From Candidatus Burkholderia humilis (lineage in GTDB: Bacteria > Pseudomonadota > Gammaproteobacteria > Burkholderiales > Burkholderiaceae), in the NCBI GenBank assembly GCA_001184405.1, contig LFMX01000028.1:1-59110 (forward strand): a stretch of 59,110 bases of DNA. The letters run 5' to 3'. The position numbers and the translations under genes were made by a program. The notes below the pieces were generated by a model. It searched no databases, was not told the DNA's origin, and saw nothing but the letters and a program-made list of their open reading frames with translations. Shown here in pieces: positions 40,974-50,011 of this stretch (positions are counted from its first letter, which is position 1; each line of letters begins with the position of its first letter).

Positions 40974-42272
40974 ATGAGCATATCGAGCACCACGGGCACG
41001 CTGTCTTTGCTGAAACTGCTTACCGGTCCAGGCTCGAACTTCGGTCCGGCCGCCTCCGATCTGGTCGCCCACGTGCTCTCGCACGAACGCTTCGACGCGG
41101 CCGCGAACGTCGCCGTGCCGCGCGAAACCTTCTACGGCGTGTCCGTCGATGAAGCCATGTCCGACGATTACGTCTTCCCGCTCGGCGACACCGGCCAGTC
41201 GATCGTGCTGACGGGTTATCGCATCGCGGCGGGATTCATCGCGGAAAAAGCCGCCGACGAATGGCTCGAGCGCGTGCACAAGGAGCGCGTCGCGCGCGGC
41301 CTGTCCGCCGTGCCCGATAGCGGCGAGCCGCATCTCGCGCCCGATCCCGCCGAAGCCGATCAACTGCTCGATCGCGCGATGTACTGCGCGCAGCGCATCC
41401 TCGATCCGGTCGCGAGCGAATCGGTCATCGCGCTCTTTGAAACGCATTACCGTGGCGCGCGCGAATTTCTGCGGCTGTCGTGGGAAGGCTTGCCGGAGGA
41501 TCTCGTGCCGGCGTCGCGCTGGCCGCTGGCGGAGGAAAACGGTGAATGCAAAGAGACGCGCGATTACGATCCTTACGGTCTCGAAGGCACGAGCAATTAC
41601 GACGTGGACCGGCCGCTTGCGTATCGCGAGAAGATCGGGCCATTTCTGTTCACGATGACCTATCGCCACGAATATCCGCAAGTCGATGACGAACGGCTCG
41701 GCAGCGCGTTCGCCGTGTTTCACGAAGCGGGGAGCGATATCGTCGCGGCGGCGGTCGAGCTGAAACTCGTGAAAGTGCCGCCGTTGACCAGCAGCGCGGA
41801 TCTCGTCTACACGCTCGATACGTACTCGGGCGAAATGCTTTCGCTCGCGCTGGCCGCGACCGAAGCGCTCTGGCCGGAAACGCTGTGCGACGTGTTCAAT
41901 GCGCATCGCGCGATTTACATCAGCACGTGGGAAGCCAGAAAGCCGTGGCGCGGCGAGGGTCTGGGCGTGGCGCTGTTGCATCAGGCGCTCGCGCGCTTGC
42001 CCGCCGATGTCGATGGCCGGCCCAACGCGCTGTGCGTCGCGCCGGAGCCGTATCAGACGGAGATGAAGCATTTCGAGTTGCTGCCGGGCGTGCTGCGCGA
42101 GGAATTGCGCGTGCCCGCGCGGCGGCTGGAAGCGCATTTGACGAACTGGCTCGCGCGATCGAAACTGCCCATCGCCACCCACTTTTTCGTGCCGATGGCC
42201 AAGCACACGGGCGCGGGTTCGGCGGGCGAAAACGCGCGGTTGATCGACCGCATCATGGAGAGCGAGGCGTGA
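40974..42272 (+). CDS. Conserved protein of unknown function, GNAT-like C-terminal motif
   Basis: Intact 432-residue protein without signal peptide or clear membrane helix. I do not recognise the family. The C-terminal third has TWEARKPWRGEGLGVALLHQ, in which R-G-E-G-L-G resembles the acetyl-CoA pyrophosphate loop of GNAT acetyltransferases, with hydrophobic strands before it. The N-terminal part is rich in acidic residues (DYVFPLGDTGQSIVLTGYRI, then RDYDPYGLEGTSNYDVDRPL). It starts 94 bases from the divergent GFA gene and is followed 4 bases later by the isochorismatase gene, with which it is probably cotranscribed. Its undamaged state among broken neighbours suggests selection. Confidence 0.65.
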   Translation: MSISSTTGTLSLLKLLTGPGSNFGPAASDLVAHVLSHERFDAAANVAVPRETFYGVSVDEAMSDDYVFPLGDTGQSIVLTGYRIAAGFIAEKAADEWLERVHKERVARGLSAVPDSGEPHLAPDPAEADQLLDRAMYCAQRILDPVASESVIALFETHYRGAREFLRLSWEGLPEDLVPASRWPLAEENGECKETRDYDPYGLEGTSNYDVDRPLAYREKIGPFLFTMTYRHEYPQVDDERLGSAFAVFHEAGSDIVAAAVELKLVKVPPLTSSADLVYTLDTYSGEMLSLALAATEALWPETLCDVFNAHRAIYISTWEARKPWRGEGLGVALLHQALARLPADVDGRPNALCVAPEPYQTEMKHFELLPGVLREELRVPARRLEAHLTNWLARSKLPIATHFFVPMAKHTGAGSAGENARLIDRIMESEA

Positions 42273-42276
42273 TGTC

Positions 42277-42948
42277 ATGCTGATCGTGATCGACATGCAG
42301 GAAAAGCTCGTGCCGCATATCGATGACGGTATATGGTTCGCGGAACGGGTGTCGATCCTCGTGCGCGCAGCGGATTTGCTCGACGTGCCGATCGTTTTTA
42401 CGGAGCAGAATCCGCGGGGCTTGGGGTCGGCGATTCATGGGTTTATTGGCGCGCGGCATCGGCTGGTCGAAAAGGAAACGTTCGATGCGACGCTTGAGCC
42501 TGCGTTTCTCGAGGCTTTGCCACCGAAGTCGAGTACGGTCTGGATCGCTGGCGCGGAGGCGCATATTTGTGTGCTGATGACGGCGCTGGGGTTGCTCAGG
42601 CTGGGGCATCGCGTGGAGTGGATCGCAGATGCGGTCGAGTCGCGGCGGGTTGAGGATCGCTCGAGGGCGCTCGAGCGGGCGGTTCAGGAGGGGGTGCGGG
42701 TTACGACTGTTGAGACTGCTTTGTTTGGATGGATGGGGAGTTTTCGGCATCCGCGGTTTCGGGATGTGCTTGGGTTGACGTGTCGCTCCATTGCTATTCG
42801 GCCCAACCCGCCGTCATTTAGCGCGGCGTCTCGCCTCGCCTTTCTACGTCATCAATCTATCGGCGTTACTCGCTTCAGACTTCTGAGCAAGAAGCAAGCG
42901 TGTCTTGCGCGCAGCCTTTCGCTCTTTCGCTTGTCTTCGCCCGCATAG
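42277..42948 (+). CDS. Isochorismatase-like cysteine hydrolase with an aberrant C-terminal extension
   Basis: Cytoplasmic alpha/beta hydrolase. MLIVIDMQEKLVPHIDDG supplies the catalytic aspartate; VIFTEQNPRGLGS-like sequence (IVFTEQNPRGLGSAIHGF) is family core; WIAGAEAHICVLMTALGLLR carries the nucleophilic cysteine. The domain ends near HPRFRDVLGLT at about base 42780, where relatives stop after about 185 residues. Here another 50 or so residues of low-similarity Ser/Arg-rich sequence run to 42948, probably readthrough of a lost stop. Codon use also changes after about 42400. The substrate is unknown. It overlaps no other gene and follows the unknown protein by 4 bases. Confidence 0.75.
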   Translation: MLIVIDMQEKLVPHIDDGIWFAERVSILVRAADLLDVPIVFTEQNPRGLGSAIHGFIGARHRLVEKETFDATLEPAFLEALPPKSSTVWIAGAEAHICVLMTALGLLRLGHRVEWIADAVESRRVEDRSRALERAVQEGVRVTTVETALFGWMGSFRHPRFRDVLGLTCRSIAIRPNPPSFSAASRLAFLRHQSIGVTRFRLLSKKQACLARSLSLFRLSSPA

Positions 42949-43307
42949 ATTCGGCGCGGCATAGATCAATCTGCTTCGCGACAAACCTTGAGCCGTCGTT
43001 GGATTCCTTCGTCTCAACCTTTGGTCTCATCTCTCGATCGTTATTCGGCACTCGAAGAACCCACGCACTTTTTCCCCATTGGTACCCGAATTACTCTACA
43101 GCATCGTCGCGGGTGGTCGAACGTTCGGTCGTCTTACAGTCGGCCGACTGTTGTTCGCCGTTCACGTTACGCCCGCGCTTTCCACGCACGCCCCGGACTC
43201 GGGCGATGGCGCTCGTTCAGCCGATGTCGCTTCGGCCGCGAGCATGTGCCCACAAGACTCGAGCCTCGGACGTCGCCCTTCGAACGAGCGAGGAGCCTTC
43301 GACCGCC
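42949..43307. other. Gene-free stretch upstream of the oxidoreductase cluster
   Basis: I find no convincing coding region here on either strand. The base composition is less extreme than in the genes. A perfect 16-bp palindrome, ACAGTCGGCCGACTGT, lies at 43136-43151 and could be an operator. GAGGAG at 43290-43295 is the ribosome-binding site of the following gene. Together with the odd tail of the previous gene, this could be a decayed locus. Confidence 0.4.
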
Positions 43308-44006
43308 ATGTCCCCAGCCAATACCTCTCTTTCCGATACCGATACCGACGACTGCGCCAAATAGCCGTCGCGGCGGCGCTTTTTGCAATCCGCCGCCGCT
43401 GCCGCCGCCGTCACTGCCGCGCCGCTTGCGCGGGCGCAACAAGCGCCGCAAGCCAGCTCGCAACCCGCGCCAATGCCGCCCTCCGCCGTGCCGACGATGC
43501 CCGTGCGCCTCAACATCAACGAGCATCCCTATGAATTGCAGGTCGAAGCGCGCACGACGCTGCTCGATGCACTGCGCGAATACGCCGAACTCACCGGCAC
43601 CAAGAAAGGATGCGATCGCGGACAGTGCGGCGCGTGCACGGTGATCGCAAACGAGCGGCGCATCAATTCGTGTCTGACGCTCGCGATCATGCATGAAGGC
43701 GAAAACATCACGACCGTCAAAGGGCTCGCGCCCCGCAGCGACGCGCTTTCGCCCATCCAGAAAGCGTTCATCGACAAAGACGCGTTTCAGTGCGGCTACT
43801 GTACGCCCGGGCAGTTGTGCTCGGCGACGGCGCTCATCGAGGAATACCGCGCGGGCGATGCCAGCGCCGTTACCGCCGATGTGCGCTTTCGCACGCGTGA
43901 CCTGTCGGACGATGAGATCCGTGAGCGCATGAGCGGCAATATCTGTCGTTGCGGCGCGTATCCGAATATCGTCGCGGCAGTGAAGATCGTCGCGAAAAAC
44001 GGCTGA
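43308..44006 (+). pseudogene. paoA: Aldehyde oxidoreductase 2Fe-2S subunit (PaoA/YagT-like) with TAG in the Tat leader
   Basis: Iron-sulphur subunit of a periplasmic molybdenum aldehyde oxidoreductase. The ATG at 43308 follows GAGGAG. Eighteen codons later TAG (43362-43364) interrupts the frame, which then continues directly with PSRRRFLQSAAAAAAVTAAP, a twin-arginine leader. The mature part is complete: GCDRGQCGACTV and a later cysteine bind one 2Fe-2S cluster; FQCGYCTPGQLCSA and SGNICRCGAYPNI bind the other. CAG to TAG is the simplest cause. Without the leader, any product from an internal start would stay in the cytoplasm. It heads the paoABC cluster. Confidence 0.87.
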
Positions 44007-44016
44007 GGAGACGCTC

Positions 44017-45020
44017 ATGGACGCGATTTCCTATCAGCGCGCCACCGATGTCGGCGCAGCGCTCGCAGCGGCCGGTCAGCCCGGCACGATGTTCATCGGC
44101 GGCGGCACGAATCTGCTCGATCTGATGAAAGGCGGCGTAATGCGGCCGATGAAGCTCGTCGACATCACGCATATTGATGCGCTCAATGGCGTCACCGCGC
44201 TGCCCGATGGCGGCTTGCGGCTTGCGGCTTGCGGCTCGGCGCGCTCGTGCGCAACAGCGACGCCGCGAATCACGCGTGGGTGCGCGAGCGCTATCCGTTG
44301 CTGTCGCAGGCGTTGCTGGCGGGCGCATCGGCGCAATTGCGCAATATGGCGACCGTCGGCGGCAATCTGATGCAGCGCACGTGCTGTTCCTATTTCTACG
44401 ATACGGCTTTTCCCCAATGCAACAAGCGCACGCCGGGCAGCGGCTGCGCGGCCATCGACGGGAATAATCGCATGCACGCGATTCTCGGCGCGAGTCCGCA
44501 ATGTATCGCGACGAATCCGTCCGATATGAGCGTGGCGCTCGCCGCACTCGATGCCATCGTGCGCGTGACCAGCCCGAACGGCGAGCGCGCGATTCCGTTT
44601 GCGCAGTTTCATCGTTTGCCGGGCGATCGGCCGGATCTGGATTCGACCTTGCAGCCCGGCGAACTGATTACCTCCGTCGATCTGCCGCCGCCGCTTTTTG
44701 CGTAGCACTCGAAGTATCTGAAGGTGCGGGATCGTGCGAGTTATGCGTTCGCGCTGGTGTCGGTTGCCGCCGCGTTCCAGATGGACGGGCGCACCGTGAA
44801 GCAGGCGCGCATCGCGCTAGGCGGCGTCGCGCACAAACCGTGGCGCGCAAATGCCGCGGAAAACGCGCTCATCGGCAAAACACTCGATAAGGCAACGCTG
44901 CAAAGCGCAGCCGCGCTCGCCGTGCAAGGCGCGCGTCCGCAGCGCGAGAACGCGTTCAAGATCGCGCTCGCGCAACGCGCCATCGTGCGCGCGGTTCAAC
45001 AGGCTGGAGGTGTGGCATGA
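44017..45020 (+). pseudogene. paoB: Aldehyde oxidoreductase FAD subunit (PaoB/YagS-like), frameshift plus in-frame TAG
   Basis: FAD-binding subunit that takes electrons from PaoA. PGTMFIGGGTNLLDLMKGGV is the FAD pyrophosphate loop. At 44212-44232 three copies of GGCTTGC stand where the family expects one, shifting the frame. The second frame reads [40 protein letters not shown] and [20 protein letters not shown], the cysteine-rich segment that binds a 4Fe-4S cluster in the E. coli enzyme. TAG at 44703-44705 falls within [17 protein letters not shown], where CAG is expected; the frame then runs to 45020. The stop overlaps the paoC start (ATGATG). Confidence 0.87.
44212..44232 (+). repeat. Three tandem copies of a 7-bp unit, source of the paoB frameshift
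   Basis: GGCTTGC is repeated three times without gaps. The amino-acid family pattern [10 protein letters not shown] needs only one copy, so two extra copies (14 bases) put the gene out of frame. Confidence 0.85.
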
Positions 45021-47277
45021 TGACCAACCCGACTATGACCGGACAACCGATCGATCGCACCGACGGCATCCTCAAAGTGACTGGCCAGGCGCGTTATTCC
45101 GGCGACAACTCGGACGCGAAACTCGCACACGCGGTACTCGTGACGAGCACGGTGGCGCACGCACGCATCGCTTCCATCGATAGGACACGCGCGCAGTCGC
45201 TCCCCGGCGTGCTGCTCACGATGACGCACGAAAACGCCATGCGCCTGCCCAACGGCGGCGTCCCCGATGCGCAGCCGCCCGCCGTGCGCAAGCTCACGCT
45301 GCTGCAAACCAACGAAGTGCGCTACAGCAACGAGCCGGTGGCGGTGGTCGGCGGATACGCTGGAACACGCGCAGGACGCGACGCGCGCGGTGCAGGTGCG
45401 CTATGAAGCCACCGCGCCTAACGCGAGTTTCGAGCGCGCCAGAAGTAGCGCCTATCAGCCGGAGAAGATGATGGGCCGCGCGATCACCACCAAACGCGGT
45501 GACGTCGATGCCGGTCTGCGCCAAGGCCCGACGCGCCTCGACGCCGTCTACACGACGCCCTACGAACATCACAATCCGATGGAACCGCACGCGACGCTGC
45601 CCGCTGGGACGGCCCGAATCTCACGCTCCACGACGCCACGCAAGGCGTCTCCGGCACAAAGAGCGCGGTCGCGAAATTCTTCGGCATTTCCGAGAACAAC
45701 GTGCGCGTGATCTGCCCGTTCGGCGGCGGCTTCGGCTGCAAAGGTTCCATGTGGTCGCATGTCGTGCTGGCGGCGATGCCATCGAAACAGACGGGGCGGC
45801 CGGTCAAACTCATTCTCGAACGCTCGCAGATGTTCGCGCATGATCGGCAACCGGCCGTTCACGGAGCAGCGCATCCAGATCAGCGCGCGCAACGACGGCA
45901 CCATGACGGGCATGCGCCACGACGTCATCTCGACGACATCGACGTTCGAAGACTGGACCGAAAGTTCGGCCATCGTCACGCGCATACTGTACGCGGTGCC
46001 GAATCAATCGACATCGCACAAGCTGGTGAAGCTGGATATCGACACGCCAACGTTCATGCGCGCGCCCGGCGAAACGAGCGGCTCGTTCGCGCTCGAAACC
46101 GCGATGGACGAAATGGCGTATCAGCTGAAGATGGATCCGCTCGCGTTTCGCATGAAGAATTTTGCGACGATGGAACCGCAGGAAAAGAAGCAGTGGTCGA
46201 GCAATGCGTTGATGGAGTGTTAATGTGTTGATGGAGTGTTACCAGCGCGGCGCGGAAAAATTCGGCTAGTCGCGGCGCAAGGCGGCGCCGAAATCGATGC
46301 GCGAAGGCAATACGTTGATCGGTTGGGGCATGGCGACAGCGACGTATCCAGCCAATCGCAGCGAGGCGTCGGCGGTGGCGCGCATTCTGCCCGACGGTAC
46401 GGCGATGGTCGCGTCCGGCACGCAGGATCTCGGCACCGCCACGTACACGATCATAACGCAGATCGCCGCCGATTCACTCGGTTTTCCGATCGATTACGTG
46501 CGTTTCGCGCTCAGCGATTCGTCGTTGCCGAAAGCGCCGGTGTCGGGCGGTTCGCAATCGGCGGCGAGCGTGTCGCCCGCGGTGCAGGCGGCATCGATGC
46601 AAGCGCGCGATCAGCTGATGGCGCTGGCGCTGGCGCTGGCGGACCGGGCGTTGCCCCGTTGCAGGACTCGCGTGCGACGATGTGATCGTGAACAACGGCT
46701 GGGTCGTGAGCGTGTCGAATCCGGAGCGGTGCGATCCGGCGGCGGCGATCATCGCGCGCAACGGCGGCAAGCCCATCGAAGCGGTCGCCACCGCGCGCCC
46801 CGGCAACGAAAAGAAGCAGTACGCGTTTCATTTATTCGGCGCGGTGTTCGCCGAAGTCCACGTCGATGCCGACCTCGGCGTGATTCGCGTGCCGCGCATC
46901 GTCGCGGTGTACGACGTCGGCACGCTGCTTAACGAAAAGACTGCGCACAGTCAGTTGATGGGCGGTATCGTATGGTATGGGGCGTCGGCTCGGCGCTGTT
47001 CAAAAAGAGCGAAATGGATGCGCGGTACGGGCGTTATACGAATGCGAATCTGGCGGAGTATCACGTGCCGGTGAACGCGGATATCGGCACGCTCAATATT
47101 TCGTTCGTGCAAAAGCCGGATCCGCATATCAATCCGCTCGGGGCGCGGGGGATCGGCGAGATCGGGATTACGGGCGTGGCGGGGGCGCAGGGAAATGCGG
47201 TGTATCACGCGACGGGCGTACGGGTTTGCGATTTGCCGGTGACGCTCGATAAGGTTTTGTCGCGGACGATGGTTTGA
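45017..47277 (+). pseudogene. paoC: Aldehyde oxidoreductase molybdenum subunit (PaoC/YagR-like), multiply broken
   Basis: Large catalytic subunit of the xanthine-oxidase family, about 730 residues when pieced together. It starts MTGQPIDRTDGILKVTGQAR. Frameshifts near 45360, 45600 and 45840 separate DAVYTTPYEHHNPMEPHAT, VRVICPFGGGFGCKGSMWSH (cofactor loop) and TFMRAPGETSGSFALETAMD. A 19-bp tandem duplication at 46208-46245 adds TAA and shifts the frame. TAG at 46267-46269 stands for an expected TGG. Further shifts near 46645 and 46975 follow. The end keeps NPLGARGIGEIGITGVAGAQ with the catalytic glutamate. The gene is clearly dead. Confidence 0.9.
46208..46245 (+). repeat. 19-bp tandem duplication in paoC
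   Basis: The 15-base core GTTGATGGAGTGTTA recurs with a period of 19 bases (46208-46222 and 46227-46241), separated by ATGT. The frame on either side differs by exactly one base, as a 19-bp insertion predicts. Taking one copy away restores NALMECYQRGAEKFG. Confidence 0.85.
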
Positions 47278-47683
47278 GTGTTTGCTTTAGATGGTGCGAA
47301 ACGCGGAGCGGTGTTGGTTGTCGTTCATGCTCTCGCGTTTCGCTTGGACACGCGGCGCCTTGCATCGCGGGATTGCTGCGCGTTACTTTCGCGCGGTGGA
47401 AGCGGTCGTTGGCGCCGTGCTGAGTGCTTTTACTTTCGCTTGCACGCGGCTGGCCGGTCGTCGGTCTTGTGCCCGATGCAATTGCTCGCGCTTCGCGTGG
47501 CCCGTGGGGCGCCCATTATTGACGCCGTTCCCCCGATTTCGTTGCGCGCTACGAAAGCGGACGGCGAATCAATCGGCGTTTCGATTTCAGGCGCGTTGGC
47601 CTCGCCCATCGAGCGTTTTTTACGCTTGCAGCCTTTTTCGACGCGCTGCACAATCAACGTTTCTCCCCTTCCGAGCCATCACG
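47278..47683. other. Gene-free stretch between paoC and the cofactor nucleotidyltransferase
   Basis: No protein family is recognisable on either strand in these 406 bases. In comparable clusters an XdhC-type cofactor-insertion gene often lies nearby, but I cannot find its motifs here. The sequence has the loose, less GC-biased look of decayed DNA. Confidence 0.4.
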
Positions 47684-48268
47684 ATGACCTACGCATCCAG
47701 CGCGACCGGCATCTTGCTGGCGGCGGGTCTCGGCACCCGCTTCGACCCATCCGGCATCCACAACAAGCTGCTCGCGCCGCTGCCCAACAGCACGCCAGTC
47801 GTGTTCCAGTCCGCGCGCCGCCTGCTCGCGGTCACGGCCGAAGTGATCGCGGTAGTGCGGCCCGGCGCGGAAAAGCTCGCCGATGTGCTCAACGAAGCGG
47901 GCTGCAATGTCATCTTCAGCCTGGACGCCGAACGCGGCATGAGCGCGACGCTCGCCGCCGTGCGCGCGAGCGCCGAAGCGTAAGGCTGGCTCGTCGCGCT
48001 CGGCGACATGCCGTGGATCGCGCCCGCGAGCATCGAAGCCGTCGCGCGTCCGCTCGATGCGGACGAAGCGCTCGTCGCGCCGTTTTATCGCGGCAAGCGC
48101 GGGCATCCGGCGGGCTTCGGCATCGCGTATCGAGAAGCGCTCATGGCGCTCGACGGCGACGCCGGCGCGCGCGGCATCTTTTCGACGACGACGCCCTTTT
48201 CCGTCGATGTCGACGATCCCAATGTGCTCCGCGATATCGACCTGCCGAGCGATCTTCGGCCGGAGTGA
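47684..48268 (+). pseudogene. mocA: Molybdenum cofactor nucleotidyltransferase (MocA/MobA-like) with in-frame TAA
   Basis: Cytoplasmic enzyme that adds CMP (or GMP) to molybdopterin for the pao oxidoreductase. From the ATG at 47684 it reads ATGILLAAGLGTRFDPSGIH and NKLLAPLP, the nucleotide-binding LAAG-x-GTR-F and K loop. The frame meets TAA at 47981-47983 and continues unchanged with GWLVALGDMPWIAPASIEAV, containing the catalytic GDMPW motif. RGKRGHPAGFGIAYREALMA follows, to the TGA at 48268. CAA to TAA explains the stop. CMP specificity is inferred from the oxidoreductase family nearby. Confidence 0.82.
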
Positions 48269-48369
48269 CTCAGCGCTTCTCTCCCGCCGTCAGGTTTGTC
48301 TGAATTGTTCCTATGTCATTCGGCCGAATTGATTCGGATCGCTATGTAAATGGTAGGATAAATTTCACT

Positions 48370-48387
48370 CGCGGCCACTCGGCCGCG
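48370..48387. promoter_or_regulatory. GC-rich inverted repeat upstream of the small gene at 48419
   Basis: CGCGGCC and GGCCGCG flank a 4-base loop, 32 bases before the ATG at 48419. It could be an operator or a leader hairpin. No binding protein is suggested by the neighbours. Confidence 0.35.
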
Positions 48388-48418
48388 CAGTCGTCAACGC
48401 CATTTACGGGAGCATCAC

Positions 48419-48613
48419 ATGAACTTTTCGGGCGAAATGCGCCACTTTGCGCGGGCGCTGTCTTCCGTTTTTTCAATCAATCCGAGCACGGATTATCGCG
48501 CGGCGTTTCCGCGTCGCACGCCGGAGGAAATGATGGACCGCGCACGGGAACTAACCATGTCCGACTGGCACGCCACGATGGAAGGATTCGAGCAACGTGA
48601 CGGGCATCATTAA
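48419..48613 (+). CDS. Small protein of unknown function
   Basis: A 64-residue frame starting MNFSGEMRHFARALSSVFSI, with GGGAG at the right distance before the ATG. It has an amphipathic N-terminus and a polar C-terminus (TPEEMMDRARELTMSDWHAT). I do not recognise a family. It is followed 32 bases later by the DUF2335 gene and may be its first cistron. Confidence 0.5.
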   Translation: MNFSGEMRHFARALSSVFSINPSTDYRAAFPRRTPEEMMDRARELTMSDWHATMEGFEQRDGHH

Positions 48614-48645
48614 GGGAAAACGAGGTTCTGTATATCGCCGAACCG

Positions 48646-49053
48646 GTGCCCGAAGCCATGCTCGATCCGGGTAAGGCTTCGGTCAGGGTGGCGGTTCACA
48701 CGCGCTCGTTTCGCGGGCCCATGCTGCCGCCGGACCAGCTTGCGCAGTACGACCGGGTCGTGCCGGGCGCGGCGCGCTCGATCGTCGACGAGTTTCAGAC
48801 GAACGCCCGGCATTCTCGCAATATCGAAAGTCAAACCTTGCGCGGATCGATCGGGAAAGATACGCGTGCGCAATTCATCGCGGGCTTTCTCGTGCTGATC
48901 GGTTTCGGGCTGGTGTATGCGCTCGCCAAAGACAATCATGACGGCGTCGCCATTGCGGTGGCCGTGACTTTGCTCGTCAGCGTGTTGACCGCGTTTCTGA
49001 CCGGCAAGGTCTTGCGCGGCAAAGACGAGGTGGAAATCAGGGAGACGTTGTAG
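48646..49053 (+). CDS. DUF2335 family membrane protein
   Basis: Protein of about 135 residues. HTRSFRGPMLPPDQLAQYDR and VVPGAARSIVDEFQTNARHS match the soluble N-terminal segment of DUF2335. Two helices follow: FIAGFLVLIGFGLVYALA and VAIAVAVTLLVSVLTAFLTG. The true start may lie upstream, since the frame is open for a few codons before the ATG at 48646. In other bacteria DUF2335 genes often sit beside toxin-antitoxin or phage genes; none is visible here. Function is unknown. Confidence 0.65.
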   Translation: MPEAMLDPGKASVRVAVHTRSFRGPMLPPDQLAQYDRVVPGAARSIVDEFQTNARHSRNIESQTLRGSIGKDTRAQFIAGFLVLIGFGLVYALAKDNHDGVAIAVAVTLLVSVLTAFLTGKVLRGKDEVEIRETL

Positions 49054-49116
49054 CGTGGCTCGTCTCGGCGCGCGTTGCAAATCGCATCGGAATCCTTTCG
49101 AATTCTCCCGTCAGGA

Positions 49117-49793
49117 TCACGCAGCGATCGCCGCCGTATCCGCGGAATCGGCAGCGTCCGTGCCTGTGGGCAGATAACGCCGGCTCACCTCCAGCAGCGT
49201 CGCGCCGAAGCCTTTCTTTGCGCGGAAGTCCGTGCGCGCGCTAGTCACCACGCGCGGCGCGGCGCTCCATTCGATACGCGCGCCCGTACGCTCGAGCGCA
49301 TCGACGAGTGCAACGTCTTCGCTGGTTTCGAGCGGCAGAAAGCCGCCTGCCTGCACGTACGCCCACGCCGACACGCCTCATGTTCGCGCCATGAATATGC
49401 CGATGTCCGTCCGCATCGGTGTAAGTGCGGCCGAAATGCTCGCGCACCGCGATGATATGCGGCGACCAGTCATGCACGCCGATCACGCCGCACACCGCAT
49501 CGGCGCAGCAGTCGAGCTGACGCACGAGCCAGTCGTCGGCGACGGTGGTATCGGCGTCGGTGAACGCGAGCCAGCGCGCGCCATGCCGACATTGCGCGCC
49601 TCGATGCTCGTCACGTCCGCGCCGAGTGCGCGCGCAATCTCGCCGGTGCCATCGGTGCAACTGTCGAGCACGACGATTACGCGCGCCTCCTCCCCGAGCA
49701 ATTGGTGAGATGGTCGGCTGCGCGGCGCGCGGCGCTCACGCAGGCGGCAATGTGATCGGCTTCGTTGTGTGCGGGGATGATGATCGCGAGCAT
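49117..49793 (-). pseudogene. Family 2 glycosyltransferase, frameshifted
   Basis: Nucleotide-sugar transferase with the GT-A fold. The ATG at 49793 begins MLAIIIPAHNEADHIAACVS, the classic GT2 start. Indels near 49685, 49575 and 49375 divide ARVIVVLDSCTDGTGEIARA, LAFTDADTTVADDWLVRQLD (the DAD metal site) and SAWAYVQAGGFLPLETSEDV. All expected parts are present but in three frames. The acceptor is unknown. Upstream, at 49837-49858, lies an 8-bp unit (GATGCCGT) repeated just over two and a half times. Confidence 0.78.
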
Positions 49794-49974
49794 GTCGGCT
49801 CCAGGGTTTGTTGTGTGCGCCGGCGATGCAAACCGCGATGCCGTGATGCCGTGATGCCACGATGAACAGCAATGGCTATACCCAGCGATCGGCGAAATCC
49901 AAATCAAAAGGCAGGATCGCGTTAAAAACTCGATCTCAAAAAGTTGCGGGCAAGCAGCAGTCATCGCTAAAATA

Positions 49975-49990
49975 CTGTATGGATATACAG
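49975..49990 (+). promoter_or_regulatory. LexA (SOS) box
   Basis: CTGTATGGATATACAG matches CTG-N10-CAG and lies at the heart of a longer perfect inverted repeat, AAAATACTGTA (49969-49979) and TACAGTATTTT (49986-49996). It ends 21 bases before the ATG of the UDG-family gene, so LexA bound here would block its transcription until DNA damage. Confidence 0.85.
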
Positions 49991-50011
49991 TATTTTGACC
50001 ACTTGCTCTCG

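Noticed and set aside
43136..43151. 16-bp palindrome ACAGTCGGCCGACTGT as the paoABC operator.
   Set aside because: There is no regulator nearby and no second copy, so it is only mentioned in the spacer entry.
46617..46640. Hexamer repeats GCTGGC in paoC as a microsatellite.
   Set aside because: They encode an Ala-Leu run that fits the helix of the protein, and the nearby frameshift lies just beyond them.
13923..47983. In-frame stops as selenocysteine, pyrrolysine or other recoding.
   Set aside because: All three stop codons are used, no recoding hairpin or partner gene is visible, and the residues expected from the families are ordinary Gln, Arg or Trp.
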